Origin: Kingdonia uniflora
Taxonomy: Eukaryota > Streptophyta > Magnoliopsida > Ranunculales > Circaeasteraceae
Length of the DNA stretch: 64,000 bases
Reading direction: 5' to 3'
NCBI GenBank assembly: GCA_014058105.1
Contig: JACGCM010000560.1
Span: 4,030,001-4,094,000 of the forward strand
In this document: in pieces, positions 34,441-46,084 of the stretch
Position numbering within the stretch: the first letter of the stretch is position 1
Layout: each line of letters opens with the position of its first letter
The notes under the pieces: generated by a model
What the model was told of the DNA's origin: nothing
Databases searched by the model: none
Seen by the model: the letters and a program-made list of their open reading frames with translations, nothing else
Position numbers and translations under genes: made by a program

Positions 34441-35531
34441 GTCTAGTATACTTTTAAGGTCGCTACTTATACGCCGAGTTCCTAATTTAATAGGGCCTAT
34501 ATAAAATGATGACTGATCATTTTACGCCTAACTTGTTCACTCAGATGATAAAATCATTTATACGATTCAACTTCCACGAAGTTTACGACAACAGCGCTAC
34601 ACTAGATCGCAAACCCCTTACATTACATACCAACAAAGCCTAAACGGGTAACATACAACATGGGCACAGTCTCTCCCAAAATCCATAGCCTAGGCCTTTG
34701 TAGCTGGCTGCCCTCACAACCCCTATGGCCATTTCCCCCAGTAGCATTTCACAACTGACACAGTTTTGGATTTGGTCACGCTAAACGAGATACATAAACC
34801 ATCGCTTCTCCTGTGTTTTCTACTCTGGAACAGGAAGGGAAGTTGGTTCGATATATAACCGCACTAAAGGCTTCCTCGCAAGTCTACATTTACCGAAATA
34901 AAACTCGGTGTAAAACCCTACCCACGCTACTACCTGTGATTCGAACCGCGCCTGTGATCGGGTCTGCATCCTCTTCTTTGGAAGTCTGATCCTCAAGTGT
35001 AAAGCTTCAAGCTTTGGTTAGAATTGCATCCTCATTAATAAGCCAAGTCCTTTTTTATAAGCTAAGTCCTCATTAATGTTATGGGGAAAACCAAATGCAC
35101 CTTACCTCATTAATACGCCTATGCAACACCGCCCACTTCTTCCCAGGTGGCCCTACGCACTGCCCCAGCCTTAGAGCTCCCACTTCGCATTCATACTTGA
35201 CATGACGCTTCGATTACCCTAAATGCCCATCTCGCAGCTCCTGTGGGGGCTGACCATCGAGGGTTACCCCAACAAGAAAATTACAAAATGGGGCCATCCC
35301 TAAACATTTAGTGGCCACGTGACGAATACACTGGCATACATGAATACATATCCATAGTATTATACCGAAAAGATGTTATCGATGCTTCGTAAACAAACAT
35401 AAATAGTTTTACAGCTCATACGGCCACGAAGGGTCCCCATCAACAACAAAAGTTCACAAAATAAGTATCAAGTCTTCCACATCCTCGCTACTATGGGACT
35501 TACAATATGACATTACCATTTACTCTTTTAG
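34441..35531. other. C spacer between arrays and antisense gene
   Basis: No frame with recognisable content and no repeat. It is presumably the 3' flank of the antisense gene that ends at 35532. Confidence 0.4.
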
Positions 35532-37754
35532 TTAGGCAGCAGCTTCTGTGGCCGCTTTCTCTGCCACCTCCAGCTGAACTTCCTCTTCAGGGGTAATGTC
35601 CATCCTGTCCTCAAGGGTAGATGGCGGAGCCACCGTAGCCACCCACCACTTGGTGGACAGGCGAAACTTTTCTTCTAACTGTGCGTTGCCTTCCACTAAC
35701 TTGGCGACACGACCCTGCAACCCATCCGTCTCTTTCTTCTCCTCAATAAGCTGGTCATGGAGCGTTTGCCCGTATGCTTCCTTCTCCAGCCCCAGCACTT
35801 TAAAATGACCATGGGTCACCTCCAAATCACCCTCGACCAGCAGCTTCTCCTCGCTCACAATTTTTAGCCGCTCTTCAAGCCCCGCGGTCACGGTCGTCAC
35901 GTGCTCTGCTAGTTCGCGTTGCACAGCCTCCTTAATTAATGAGCGCCTTCTGCATCATTTTTATTTCCTCAAGCCGCTGCTCTAACTCGTCATTACAGCT
36001 GGCTAGGTTCTCGCCAGGGAGTAATGCGGCCTCGAGCGTGAGTGTACACTGCATGACATACATAAACTACTATTAGTACTTCAAACGATATTGCACAAAT
36101 AAACGATCTAGCACTTACTTACCCGGAAAGCTGCCATGACCGCTGCATGACGAGCCCGAAGATCGCTCAGCGCCTCAGCAAGACATTTTTTTTCCTTATC
36201 TTTGTACGGGGTACTTTATACTTCCCCCTCTGGCAAACCACCACCGAAGAGCTTACCACTACCCACTGATAGGGTACCCTCTTTCACAAATGATTGCAAA
36301 AGTAGTTCATTTTCCTTACCTCGTAGCTCCCCTAGACCCTCGTCCATCAGACTGGCTGCCACCGTCCTCTGCCTCTTCGGAAGGAAGATATCCTTCTCTG
36401 TGTGACCACTAATACCCCTCACTCCGGGGCTCTGTCCTTCTACGAGGGGTATTACCGGCGTGGAGCTAGACGCATCCCTCCCCCTCCCCGATTGAAACTG
36501 CGGCTTCGTCGCAACATTCTTAGAAGATTTATAGCTATGCATACTCTCTATAGAATAAGTATTGCTGGTTGCACGTAAGTGAGGCTCGGTATACTTCTTC
36601 GCCGACCAGTACTTGTCTGAATCAAAGGTACCGTTCAAAATTGTCATCAGTACCTGGCAGTCCTTATTTTTTGGACCAAGCACACATAAACGAGAAATCT
36701 TATAGGTAACCCTAGCGAGCATCATACCTGTACGTTAATGAGCAACTACTTTAGATAGCACGACTAGCAGGCGATATAAGCATTACATAGCTATTACAAT
36801 ACGAGTGACATACACTTTGTGTGAAAAACATTATGATACAAGCGACGATTAGGCCCGTCATCGAAATCAAAAGCCTCAGTCACCAGGATTGGATGTTGAC
36901 ACCTGTAGTTACCACTCGTAGGTAACTTAAAAATCTTAGGTTCGCCAGATTTTTTAGTTATATAGTACAAATGCCACCATTCAGGTTCACAAGTACGCAT
37001 GACCCTCTGACAACTCAGGCCAGCCTCACCATCTTTGCCTGGAGTTGCCTATGCCATGACTCTTCTTGCTTTAGCTGCGGTCTGGGTTTACCATCCTTCA
37101 CGGCCCACCCGCGAACGGGAATGGGTAATGCGTGGCGACGACGGTACATCCAAAGCCTCACTCTCATCAACCTTGTTCCCCGTACTCTCGGGGACTATAT
37201 CCCACTAGCGAGGACAATGTCGCGTGTTGTACGGGACCATAATGTCCCTGCACCAACATTCCAGCGCGGCAGCATTAACAGATTGATCAGTCGATACCCA
37301 ATCATCACACGGTAAAAGTTGCCATTCATTTTTCTCACCGCCCGCCCAAACGAGTTCAGACACTTCTTTCTCAGATCATACAATAGAAACCTCGACCACG
37401 TATCAAGCTGCCCGTAGTATAAGATGCATTGGTTGGGTACTAACGTCTAGCAGTCCGGCCATATCCACTCACTACTGGCCCTAGAAAAGCTCGCTCGTTG
37501 ACTTCGTCCAGGTACTCTATTTTTATTCATGGGCTCACAAACCTGGCCAACGTGATAGGCAACCGCTACTCACTAGGATAGGGCCAGAAACTCTCAGAGG
37601 CCCCCCTCTCACGTTTACTAATAATGGCCTCGTGGGTTAGGTCCCCGGGCACTCTCCCTTGCACCAGGAAATCCGCACGCGACTCTGCCCCTAAATCTCG
37701 CGGAACCGACATTCGCGCCTTGTGGTCGTATCTGCCCTCCCACTTCATGGGCAC
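35532..37754 (-). pseudogene. C long antisense gene: coiled-coil protein with introns
   Basis: Minus-strand gene in the same place as in A and B. Blocks from 5' to 3': basic start (MPMKWEGRYDHKARMSVPRD, 37754-37566); NSFGRAVRKMNGNFYRVMIG near 37360, which parallels CPVQLNRNM in A; WHLYYITKK and a Pro/Asp-rich stretch near 36970-36810; Ser-rich linker with PKRQRT (36725-36216); Glu-rich coiled coil 35924-35532 (LEERLKIVSEEKLLVEGDLE) ending TAA. A canonical intron is at 36049-36122, a likely second one at about 36728-36815. A weak further frame starts at 38153. Function unknown. Confidence 0.6.
36049..36122 (-). other. C antisense gene intron
   Basis: Minus strand: donor TTTCCGG|GTAAGTAAGT, acceptor TATGTCATGCAG|TGTAC, 74 bp. 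It separates the linker exon from the coiled-coil exon. A second likely intron starts around 36813-36815 and ends at 36728 (acceptor ACGTACAG). Confidence 0.7.
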
Positions 37755-38554
37755 GGTTCAAGGCGGTGCAACCTTAGACCCCTCCGTCGAGGATTCCTCA
37801 CCAGATACCACCATCCCTCAGCTCGTCTTTTCTCTCGTCGAAGTATACCGACTCGTGCTCGGTGTTCGTACTTCCCTGCACGAGCCAGGTACAAACGTCA
37901 GGCTTAACCCGAAAGGTATGAAGGGTATATTGGTCACTTAAATTACTAGGGCACCCTAAGGATATGCTACTCCTTAACCCTCATTGGCCCTGGTGTGGCC
38001 GCTTACCGGACTCTGACTCTGCGATGAATACTACGATTTGTCTTGGTCAGTCCCCTCTTACAGACTCCTAGCGTTGTTACCAGACCAGCATCAACTTCCT
38101 TACCATTCTACACTACTTATGGTTAGTACCAGTGCTTCCCGAGTTCCTGCCATTTTTAACATACATTATATCACTGTAAATCAGACGAGTTAGACAATAA
38201 ACTTACCTGTAGCTCACATGCATAGTTAAACAGCTCCCACACCACACCGATCGGCCACACTACAGCACCACCATAAATACGCACAGTTTTATTATTTTTA
38301 AAAGGCAAGCTAAAATAGTTAGAGAGAAGAGCTCAATGATTTTCTCATTCCTCTTATGGTAAAGAAACGGTTAACATATATACTCCGGACCCACATAAAA
38401 TGATTTGACCCGTTGCCCATAGTGGCAGCAGTCATACCACACGCCTTTCTATGTATTAGATACTCATCTCCCCTCCTAAGGCACTGACAAGCAGGCAGTC
38501 ACATACCTCCCAATATGACCACAATACCTCATCTCCCACTCACTACGAGCGAGA
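37755..38554. other. C region between antisense gene and PPT
   Basis: No solid gene. A weak minus-strand frame starts MAGTREALVLTISS at 38153 and could be the remnant of the second antisense frame seen in A and B. Confidence 0.3.
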
Positions 38555-38569
38555 CCTGAGGGGGGAAAT
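38555..38569 (+). other. C polypurine tract
   Basis: CCTGAGGGGGGAAAT immediately before the 3' LTR. Confidence 0.7.
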
Positions 38570-39080
38570 TATAGGAGCACGCTCCCGCTAGCAACGAGAT
38601 GGAAGGTCACTGGGCGACCCCACCACCAGGAGCAGGAACATTCCAGCTAGGTCACACTGCAAGCTACTTAGAGCGATAAGCAGATCCATGGCTAGGACTC
38701 GCCTAATGACCATAAAGCCATCATGAAGATAACTAATGACCAACCTGCAGTTAGCCCCCTGCCCACGTGGAAATATAAGAGCCCACGACCCTGAAGGGAC
38801 ATCTTGGGAATTGCCCAGGGCACGTGAGCAGAGGAACCCCTAGGTTAAACCCTCCTTATAAATAGAGGTGAAGGGGTAACCTAGAGAGGATCATCTTCTT
38901 CTTCTGGAACTTACTCTTCTTCCACTGCCACATGTGCGGTTCTCTTTCAGAGACGACCAACCAAACCAAGGAGATAGAGAGAACCCAGAGAGAGTTGAGC
39001 GGTGCCCTCCTCTGGCATAGTATGAAGCCTAAAACTAACGTACTTTCATTATTTTCCCCAAGAGGAATCACGGGACTACA
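38570..39080 (+). repeat. C 3' LTR
   Basis: 511 bp, TATAGGAG...GACTACA (start decayed from TGTAGGAG). It is followed by gtctc, the partner of gtctt before the 5' LTR. Confidence 0.92.
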
Positions 39081-40213
39081 GTCTCGAAAGTCCAATTGGC
39101 ATTCTGAGATCCATATGATTTCCTTGGGTCACTTCCTTGTTATTGGAGCTGGGTTCCCATGAAGGAGGAGGTAAAGATGTTTACGTTGATCAGATGACTT
39201 TGAAATAAATCTATAAAGGGCGGCTACTTTCCCAGCTAGCTTTTGTACGTCTTTTTCTATTCAGGGAGAGGGCATGGCCATGAGTACCTTAATTTGCTCC
39301 AGATTGATTTCTATCCCCCATTTGCTTACCAGATGGCCTAAGAATTTACCGGATGCTATACCAAATTGGCATTTTTTTTTGTTTAATTTCATTTTATAAG
39401 TGCGAAGGGTATCGAAGAGGTTTGCACATTATTGTAATGATCCTCAAGTTTTATGCTTTTATAGATCATGTTATCGATGCATACTTCCATGGCTTTGCCC
39501 AGGTGGTCTTAGAACATTTTTATCATGAGTCACTAATATGTTGCTCTTGCGATTTTTAGTCCAAAACGCATGACTTATAATAGTAAGAACCCTTTTTCTG
39601 TTATAAATGTTATTTTTTCTTGATCTTCTTTGTCAAGTAGAACCTGATTATAGCCTAATGCTACATCCATCATTAACAGAAATTCATGTCTTGCTACGAA
39701 GTCGAGGAGTTGAGGGATCAATGGTAGAGGGAAGTTATCCTTGCATGTAAACTTGTTGGGTTTCGTGAAGTCCATGCAGACCCGGATTTTCTTGTTCTTC
39801 TTTGGGTCGACTACGATATTTGAGACCCATTTTGGATACTTTGCTTCTCAAATTAATCCAACTCAAAGTAGTTTATAGATTTCTTCAATAACTGCATCTC
39901 ATAATCTGGGTGCCAGGTTATGTCGCTTTTATATCATAGCTTTAATGTGAGATACTAGGTTTAGCTTGTGGCATGCGATGGAAGGGTCAATTTCCAGCAT
40001 ATCCTGAAATGACCATGCGAAGACAACGATATTTCTTTTCAAAGCCAACAGGGATGTTTCTTTTTCTTGTGGTGAGATTTTTGAGCTGATAAAATACTTC
40101 ACCCATGTCCATCGAGATCTATGAATTCGACGGTTTCTAAATGCTCAAACATAGGGCGAGGTTCTTTCAATAATTGTTATGCTTTCAGAAGGTTTATCGT
40201 ATGAGCATTTGTA
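39081..40213 (-). pseudogene. Element D RT and first part of RNase H
   Basis: Minus-strand RT with MDFTKPNKFTCKDNFPLPLI (39775), MMDVALGYNQVLLDKEDQEK, ITEKGF, and thumb sequence toward 39250; upstream sequence to about 40150 holds the RT N-terminal linker. It continues into RNase H, which was split by element C at 39081. The part before the finger domain is interrupted near 40210 by the hAT element. Confidence 0.82.
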
Positions 40214-40633
40214 TAGGGATGGCAATTTAACCCACCCCGATGGGGATCTACCCCACCACGCCCCGAATGGGGCGGGTTTGGGATGTACTAACCTGGTATG
40301 ACATACATTATAAAAATATGTAGGGGAACGAGGCGGATTTTTTATTACCTCAAAAAATCTATACCCCCCCCCCCCCCCCCCCCATTTAAATATTTTATTG
40401 TTATTACCCTTAACAAAAACAATTAAAAACCTAAATAATAAAAAATTGAAAAAATAACTTTATTAGTCATCCTAAACGGGGATGGAATTTAGTATTGTAA
40501 TAGCGGGGCGGATTTAGGGATATCTTCGTTTAACTTAAATGGGTTTTATAGCGGTGATGGTAGTGAGAAACTTAAGCGTGGATGGGGATGCTATTGGCTC
40601 CTCCACCCCAAATTTTCCCCATTGCCATCCCTA
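40214..40633. mobile_element. Non-autonomous hAT-type element (420 bp)
   Basis: Terminal inverted repeats TAGGGATGGCAAT / ATTGCCATCCCTA, with flanking 8-mers catttgta and tatttgtg (6 of 8 identical, differences are transitions), as expected for the 8-bp duplications of hAT elements. The inside contains gggGCGGG-type words on both strands, a C20 tract at 40364-40383 and no coding frame. It sits in decayed D pol, so it jumped after D. The ends match a common plant hAT family that begins with GGGATGGCAA. Confidence 0.85.
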
Positions 40634-41450
40634 TATTTGTGGTGGTGTTTTCGCACATTCTGACCATGGCTTAACTTCCCTTGATTTCGTAAACCTCATT
40701 ATTAGTTTAGAAACGCAAAGCCAGATTATATGTCAAAGGTACCACCTTGAGTGAATGAAGCTAGTTCCTTCCCTTAATTCCCAAGTATTTAGATTTGGAA
40801 CTAATTATAATAAATTTGACAAAAGTCATTTCTGGCCCTACCTGAATAGCCAATATGATTTACCTAAAGAAGATTCTTTGGAACCATTGAAGCCTGCGAT
40901 AGTTATTGTCAAAGCCCTGATGAAGTCGTTAAGGCCGAGAACCTTGACTACCATTTTAAATAGTATATCGGTTGTACTACCAGTACCCACGAGGAGTGTA
41001 TGTAGGTAGTATTGACTTACTTTGAGCATTACCACTAGTGGGTTATTGTGGGGGCAATTCATATGACTGGTATCGCAATCCTCAAAGAGAATGTGATATG
41101 GACGGCATGCTTTATTAAAGCTGGGTAGAAGTTTGGCAGATTTCTCGAAAGAAGTCGTCTTGCAGCATAATGTAATCCTGTCATCCTTCTTTTATTTTTT
41201 TTTCCTTTTTCGATCTCGATCATGTACAAATAACAAGGCTGACCTTGTCATTGCTCGTCTTCCTTCCTTTTTGTTTCTTCTTCAAGGAACTTCTGAACAT
41301 CGATGATATATTTGTGGAGCCTTCTTGCCAAAGCAATTCGATGAAAAATACGTATGAGGGAATAGTAGTTATTAGTCTCATGGTTGTGTATATTATGATA
41401 TTAGATTAAAGGTTTATTTTGGATGTCAGGAATCTCCTAAGCTTCTCGAA
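40634..41450 (-). pseudogene. Element D aspartic protease region
   Basis: At 41062-40838: PHNNPLVVMLKVSQ, then LLVGTGSTTDILF. The family motif is VDTGSS-DILF, so the catalytic Asp is replaced by Gly. The next block, AGFNGSKE, matches the flap region of other Tat proteases. Frameshifts and stops lie on both sides. Confidence 0.72.
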
Positions 41451-42827
41451 AGAGGTCGTCACCCCTTAGGATTGGTAAGATGTTAGACAGGGTGGTAGTC
41501 ATTTGTGGTAGGACTGGGATTGGCCTATCTTTTTATTGTCAGTTCCATTAAGGTGACACCATTGCTTGTCTATTTCGAGTGTAGTGGTGAAGGAATATCA
41601 TTGGAATGAATGATAGAAGAACTTTTCATTTTCTCCTTCTTTGATCTTTCAAGCTTGATGAAATTGTTTACCAAATCTATCATTTTGTCACTGTTTAAGG
41701 CATATTAAGTCAGCTCTTCCCAAACTTTAGAATCGATGTGAAGTATAGAGGTAAATGCTGGCACTACAATCTTTAGATCTGAGTTTCCAATATTTCTTGT
41801 TAGAATTATCTGTAAGAGTTCCCTAGGGTTTCTTTTGTACCTTGCTCAAAAATGAAAAACAAATTGACGGTAACTGCACATTCCTTGGCGTGTGCAGAAT
41901 TTGATTCAGACAAACCCTGCATCTGAGCAAAGCTAGTTATCGATCCTTCAGAAGTTATATGAAACCATCTGAGAGGCTCCTCGTTGAGGCTCATGATAAA
42001 CAAGTGGCAAGCATGTCATCGATTTTTGAGTAAAGGCCGACAACTACTTTAAAGTGTCTGACATGGGTTACGGGTCAGTGAGGCCTGCGTACTGATGTAA
42101 TATATATGCTATCAAGGTAAAGGGAGATAAGATTCATCTCGATCCTGTCTAGATAAAATCTTCGACTAGGGTTACTTGAATTTATGGCCTAAATCTGGTT
42201 GCTCAAGTCATCCAATATGACTAAATGGGGGAGTACCTGAGTTGCTATCACAGCTTGAGGGCTGAAGTTTCCTTGCCTTTTGGGGCCTAATCTTTACCTT
42301 ACAGGTTTTCTTGGAGGAGGAGGTGGGGTCTGATGTCAAATTTATCCACTTGGGGTCTGATGATGCGAGTTCAAAATACCGGGATACTATGTCCAGATTC
42401 TTAGATCGTACGTAATATCGATGTTCGGTATCATTCCTTTCTAGGTGATCCACTCTCTTTTTGAGATGTTCTCGATCGGTGATCACTTTGGACATAGATG
42501 GATGACCCCTGACGAGTGGTAAATTGATCATATTGTCTACGCTGACTTTTTATTTCCTTTTGATGAGTTCAGCTTTTCTATTCTAGGACTTTCCTCCTTT
42601 CATCTCTTTCGACTTGGAGGGATTGAGCATGAATTTTCTGATCTTCGAGCCATTGGACTCTGTCAGATTCCATCTATTTTTTGAGTTTGAAAACAACATT
42701 TTGTAAATTGAGGGATCCTGGCAGACTGGTAGACAAAATATCCTCGTTGTTCCTCTGGGTACTTAAGAGGTTTGTGTTGGTTGTGGTATTGATTGGTAAG
42801 GATAAAATTTGATAGAGAAAAGGTGGA
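41451..42827 (-). pseudogene. Element D gag
   Basis: Gag domain at 42003-41806 with FIMSLNEEPLRWFHITSEGS and SITSFAQM. The N-terminal Lys/Arg-rich part with a coiled coil (EHLKKRVDHLERN) is at 42531-42208. It is heavily broken. It lies between the PBS at 42828 and the protease. Confidence 0.7.
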
Positions 42828-42848
42828 TTTCTCATAGACGATGCCATT
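42828..42848 (-). other. Element D primer-binding site (decayed)
   Basis: On the minus strand: AATGGCATCGTCTATGAGAA, next to the LTR edge. It is a decayed TTGGCGCCGTCTGTGGGAA; all changes are transitions apart from the first base. Confidence 0.65.
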
Positions 42849-43320
42849 TATAATGGCTAGTTTACGGTAGGAAAACTTCGCTAATGCTTTATGTAAAGAA
42901 GTAAGTTCTAAGTGCAAAGAAAAGTTAGTATGCATTCGATTTTATGTGGAAACTCAGTGAAGCCTGAGAAAAATCATGACCTCGAGGAGGGTTTAGACTA
43001 AGATGCTAGTCTATTATAATTGAAGATTAATTAATATAGAGGGTGTACATAATAGAGAATGCCCCCTTAATATTTTATGCTTTACCTGTATTTATAGCTG
43101 GAAACAGGCAGTTGCAATGTTATAATGTTTCTCCTACTTTTTAGGAAGGTGAGCAAACTTTGTAGGTCATGTACAATTGCTATATTTGACCAAGTGTAAT
43201 GGCTATTTGTGGATGCTCGAGCTCTATAATTAAAGAATAAAGTATTTTTGACTATGAACATGTACATGACCAAATGCCTTCGGCATACCTTTACTAGTTT
43301 CCCTTGTCAAACTTGAGGAA
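42849..43320 (-). repeat. Element D 5' LTR
   Basis: Starts TATAATGGCTAG on the plus strand, like the A LTR start TGTAATGGCTAA, and has a similar interior block, ATGACCTCGAGGAGG. A possible TATA box on the minus strand is CTATAAATACAGG near 43090. The right edge is uncertain. Confidence 0.55.
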
Positions 43321-44071
43321 TATGCTACTACAACTGTGATCTTGGCCTTTTTGAGTTCTTGCTGCCTTTATGAATGAGTCTTCATCTTGATCAACCAAAG
43401 GGGAACCAAGACTATTAGAGACAATGCACCAAACTAAAGAATTTTGCCAACCCTTTCCTTTTATTAGAGATTAAGGAGTCATTAATGTCGTTAATCATAA
43501 TCTACGTAATTATCAATTTATGATCTTGGTAACTGGCAAAATAATAACGGTTAAAATTTCAAGTTCTCATATAATAGCTTCTCAAATATAACCTTTGCCC
43601 AACGTCTATTGTATGTCTTTGAGGCCCCAGCTAAGAAGGGGTGAATGTAATAGCCTACTCACACCATTGTAAGTATACCCTTAAGACCTCTAAGGCTTTG
43701 AATAGGCACCACTGCACTAGGTTTCGGCAGACAACTCAGCAGACAACCTTTGGAACAAGATAGTTATAAAGAAGGATATATTTGTAATTTAATTTCTTTC
43801 TAGTGATGTCACGTTGTTTAACCTCAATAAATATGAAATGAGAGCCACCATAGATAGGCTAAGAGTTTTTCCCCCACATACTTTTCTTGTAATCTTATCC
43901 ATTTATACACTCCCATCTTAAAAATCCTCACTAGAGGTCGTGGAGGAATCCTATTCAACGATTTCACAAAAATATGTCTATTAGAATCTTTATATTTTTA
44001 TTAAGTATGCTTGTTAGAACCCCTAGTTGAGTAATAATCCTATAGTATAAGAGTGTAATCTCCCCTTTACA
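43321..44071 (+). mobile_element. Element F: 3' end of a B-related retrotransposon
   Basis: A polypurine tract (CTAAGAAGGGGTGAA, 43631-43645) followed by a 426-bp LTR 43646-44071 that starts TGTAATAGCCTACTC exactly as in B and ends CCCTTTACA. It also shares AAAATCCTCACTAGAGGTCGTGGAG with B's LTR. The rest of the element is gone. The left edge is approximate. Confidence 0.68.
43646..44071 (+). repeat. Element F 3' LTR
   Basis: See PPT and shared ends above. The middle differs strongly from B's LTR (426 versus 737 bp), so F is a relative, not a copy. Confidence 0.68.
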
Positions 44072-46075
44072 AAGTCTTTGATATTTGGGAGAAGCTTTTC
44101 CCTGGCTTGGAGAAACCAATGGCGTGTCATCCTTTTTGTGACTAGATAACTTTCTATATCAGCGTACCAATGAAAAATGGTGATAGACATTAGTCATTCA
44201 TCAAGAAAGGTCTCTATATAGGAGGTAGTTTATTTGGTGAATCATCTAGTAGTCTAGACAAGTGGTCAGCTAAAGCATTTTCAATTCCATTTTTGTCCTG
44301 AATTTCGATGTCAAATACCTGCAGCAGGAAGACCCAGTGAATCAGATGGGACTTGGTATCTTTCTTTGATAGTAAATATTTTAAGGCCGAATGGTCCGTA
44401 AAGATCATGATTTTGGATCCTAGCAGGTATGACCAAAAAATTTCTAGAGTAAACATATAGCTAGCCATTCTTTATTAGTGGTAGTGTAGTTTTATTGTGC
44501 TACATCTAGCATGCAACTAGCGTAGTAGATGATATATGCCTTTCCTTCTATTCTTTATCCCAAAATTGCCCCTACTGCATAATTAGAGGCGTCACACTTA
44601 AGATTAAGGGGCAAATCCTAGTTGGGAAGTTTGATGATAGGAGATGAAGTTAATAGTGATTTGAGTTGTTCGAAAGCTTCTTCACATGGTTTATAGAATA
44701 TGAATTTTGTGTCTTTAACTAGTTAGTAGTAGGGGTCGAGCGATTTTATTAAATTATTTAATAAATCACCTGTAGAATCCTACATTGCCTAAGAATGATT
44801 GAATGTCTTTCACCATTTTTGGCAGTGGTTACATTGAAATGGTATCAATCTTAACAATATCAGCCTGTATCTCTTTATTGGAGATAATGTGCCCCAACAT
44901 AATGTATTGTGTTGCCATGAAATTGTATTTTTCCCAGTTTAGAATTAAATTAGTCTATGAACATCATTGAAGAATGAGGCTAAAATAGGTTAGACATTCA
45001 TCGAATATGAACCTAAATACTAAGAAATCATCCATGAAGACTTCCACCATATTGGAGAAAATACTCATCATACACTGCTAAAAGGTCTCGGGCAATCTGG
45101 TTTTACCCTGAGTAGCCGTCAAGAAAGCAATAATGGGACTTGCTGGCTTATTGTCCCAACATTGTGCCAATAAATGGCAGGAGAAATTAATCCTTTCGTG
45201 TAACTGTGTTTAGCTTCCGATAGTTGATACATACACGCCACATTATGGTTGTGCATGTATGCACTAACTCTATGTTTTCAATTTCAACTACCGTGATTCC
45301 TAACTTTTTTGGGGAAACTTGAATCGGGCTAACCTATTTACTGTTAGAGATGGGATAAATCACTCCTACATTGAGCAATTTGATAAATTCCTTCTTGACC
45401 ACCTCCATCATATTAAGTTTTAGTTGTCATTGTAATTTGTGAGAATTTTTAACACCATCTTCTAAGTGTATGGATACAAACGGCAAGACTAATTCCCTTT
45501 AAATTGGTTATGGACCAATCTATTGTTGTCATATTTCTCTTTAAAACACTTAACAACTTTCCCACCTAGTTGGCAGTAAGATTGGAAGCTATTATATCAC
45601 GGAGAGTCCCATTATCACCAAGGTAGGCATACTTGTGGGTATCTGGCAAGGTCTTAAGTTTGAGCTTTGGGGGCTGGAAAATAGAAGTTTGGGTAGAGCT
45701 GTGGTAGGGATAAGAGCTTCTACTCTAGGTCAAAAAAATTTATATGGAGGGGCTGAGTTTTGATATTTCTTTATTTCCTCAATTACCTCAACTTTATCCA
45801 AATCTCTAAAGGGTCTTTTGAATATGTTTGTGGAAAGGAATCAAACACGCAGGTTTCAATGGCATTAATGCCTATGAAGTCATCTTTTTCTGAGATTTGG
45901 CTACTATTGCTGAACACATTAAAGCTAACCTTTAGAGTTCCCATAGACAGGTCTCAAGCATCCATTAGGCAATTAATCACGATGTGGGGTATAGTAAAGA
46001 TTGGTCTGCAAATAGAGCATCATAAATCTAGTCAATATCCTACTTATTAATGCATTAAATGGGCAAGTCGAGTTT
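44072..46075 (-). pseudogene. Fragment G: Athila-type pol (protease end, RT, RNase H)
   Basis: Minus strand. From about 46050 a decayed protease end. RT at about 45450-44500 includes MMSIFSNMVEVFMDDFLVF with the catalytic FMDD. RNase H at 44468-44214 has MIFTDHSALKYLLSKKDTK and ENALADHLSRL, blocks typical of the Athila lineage rather than Tat. It continues to WYADIESYLVTKR at about 44130. Both ends are cut, by F on the left and E on the right. No LTR is visible. Confidence 0.85.
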
Positions 46076-46084
46076 CAATCCTCG

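Larger units (their letters stand above)
14172..39080 (+). mobile_element. Element C: Tat-lineage retrotransposon, interrupted by element B
   Basis: Plus-strand element with LTRs 14172-14687 and 38570-39080 and flanking 5-bp repeats gtctt/gtctc. Without B (18203-31652) it is about 11.5 kb. Order: LTR, PBS, gag, protease, (RT missing), RNase H tail, integrase, two tandem arrays, antisense gene, PPT, LTR. GC content is visibly higher than in A and D. The LTRs differ mostly by transitions and are, by eye, clearly more diverged than those of B, which fits B being younger. Confidence 0.92.

Noticed and set aside
45760..46050. 96-codon plus-strand frame
   Set aside because: Antisense shadow of the Athila protease end on the minus strand.
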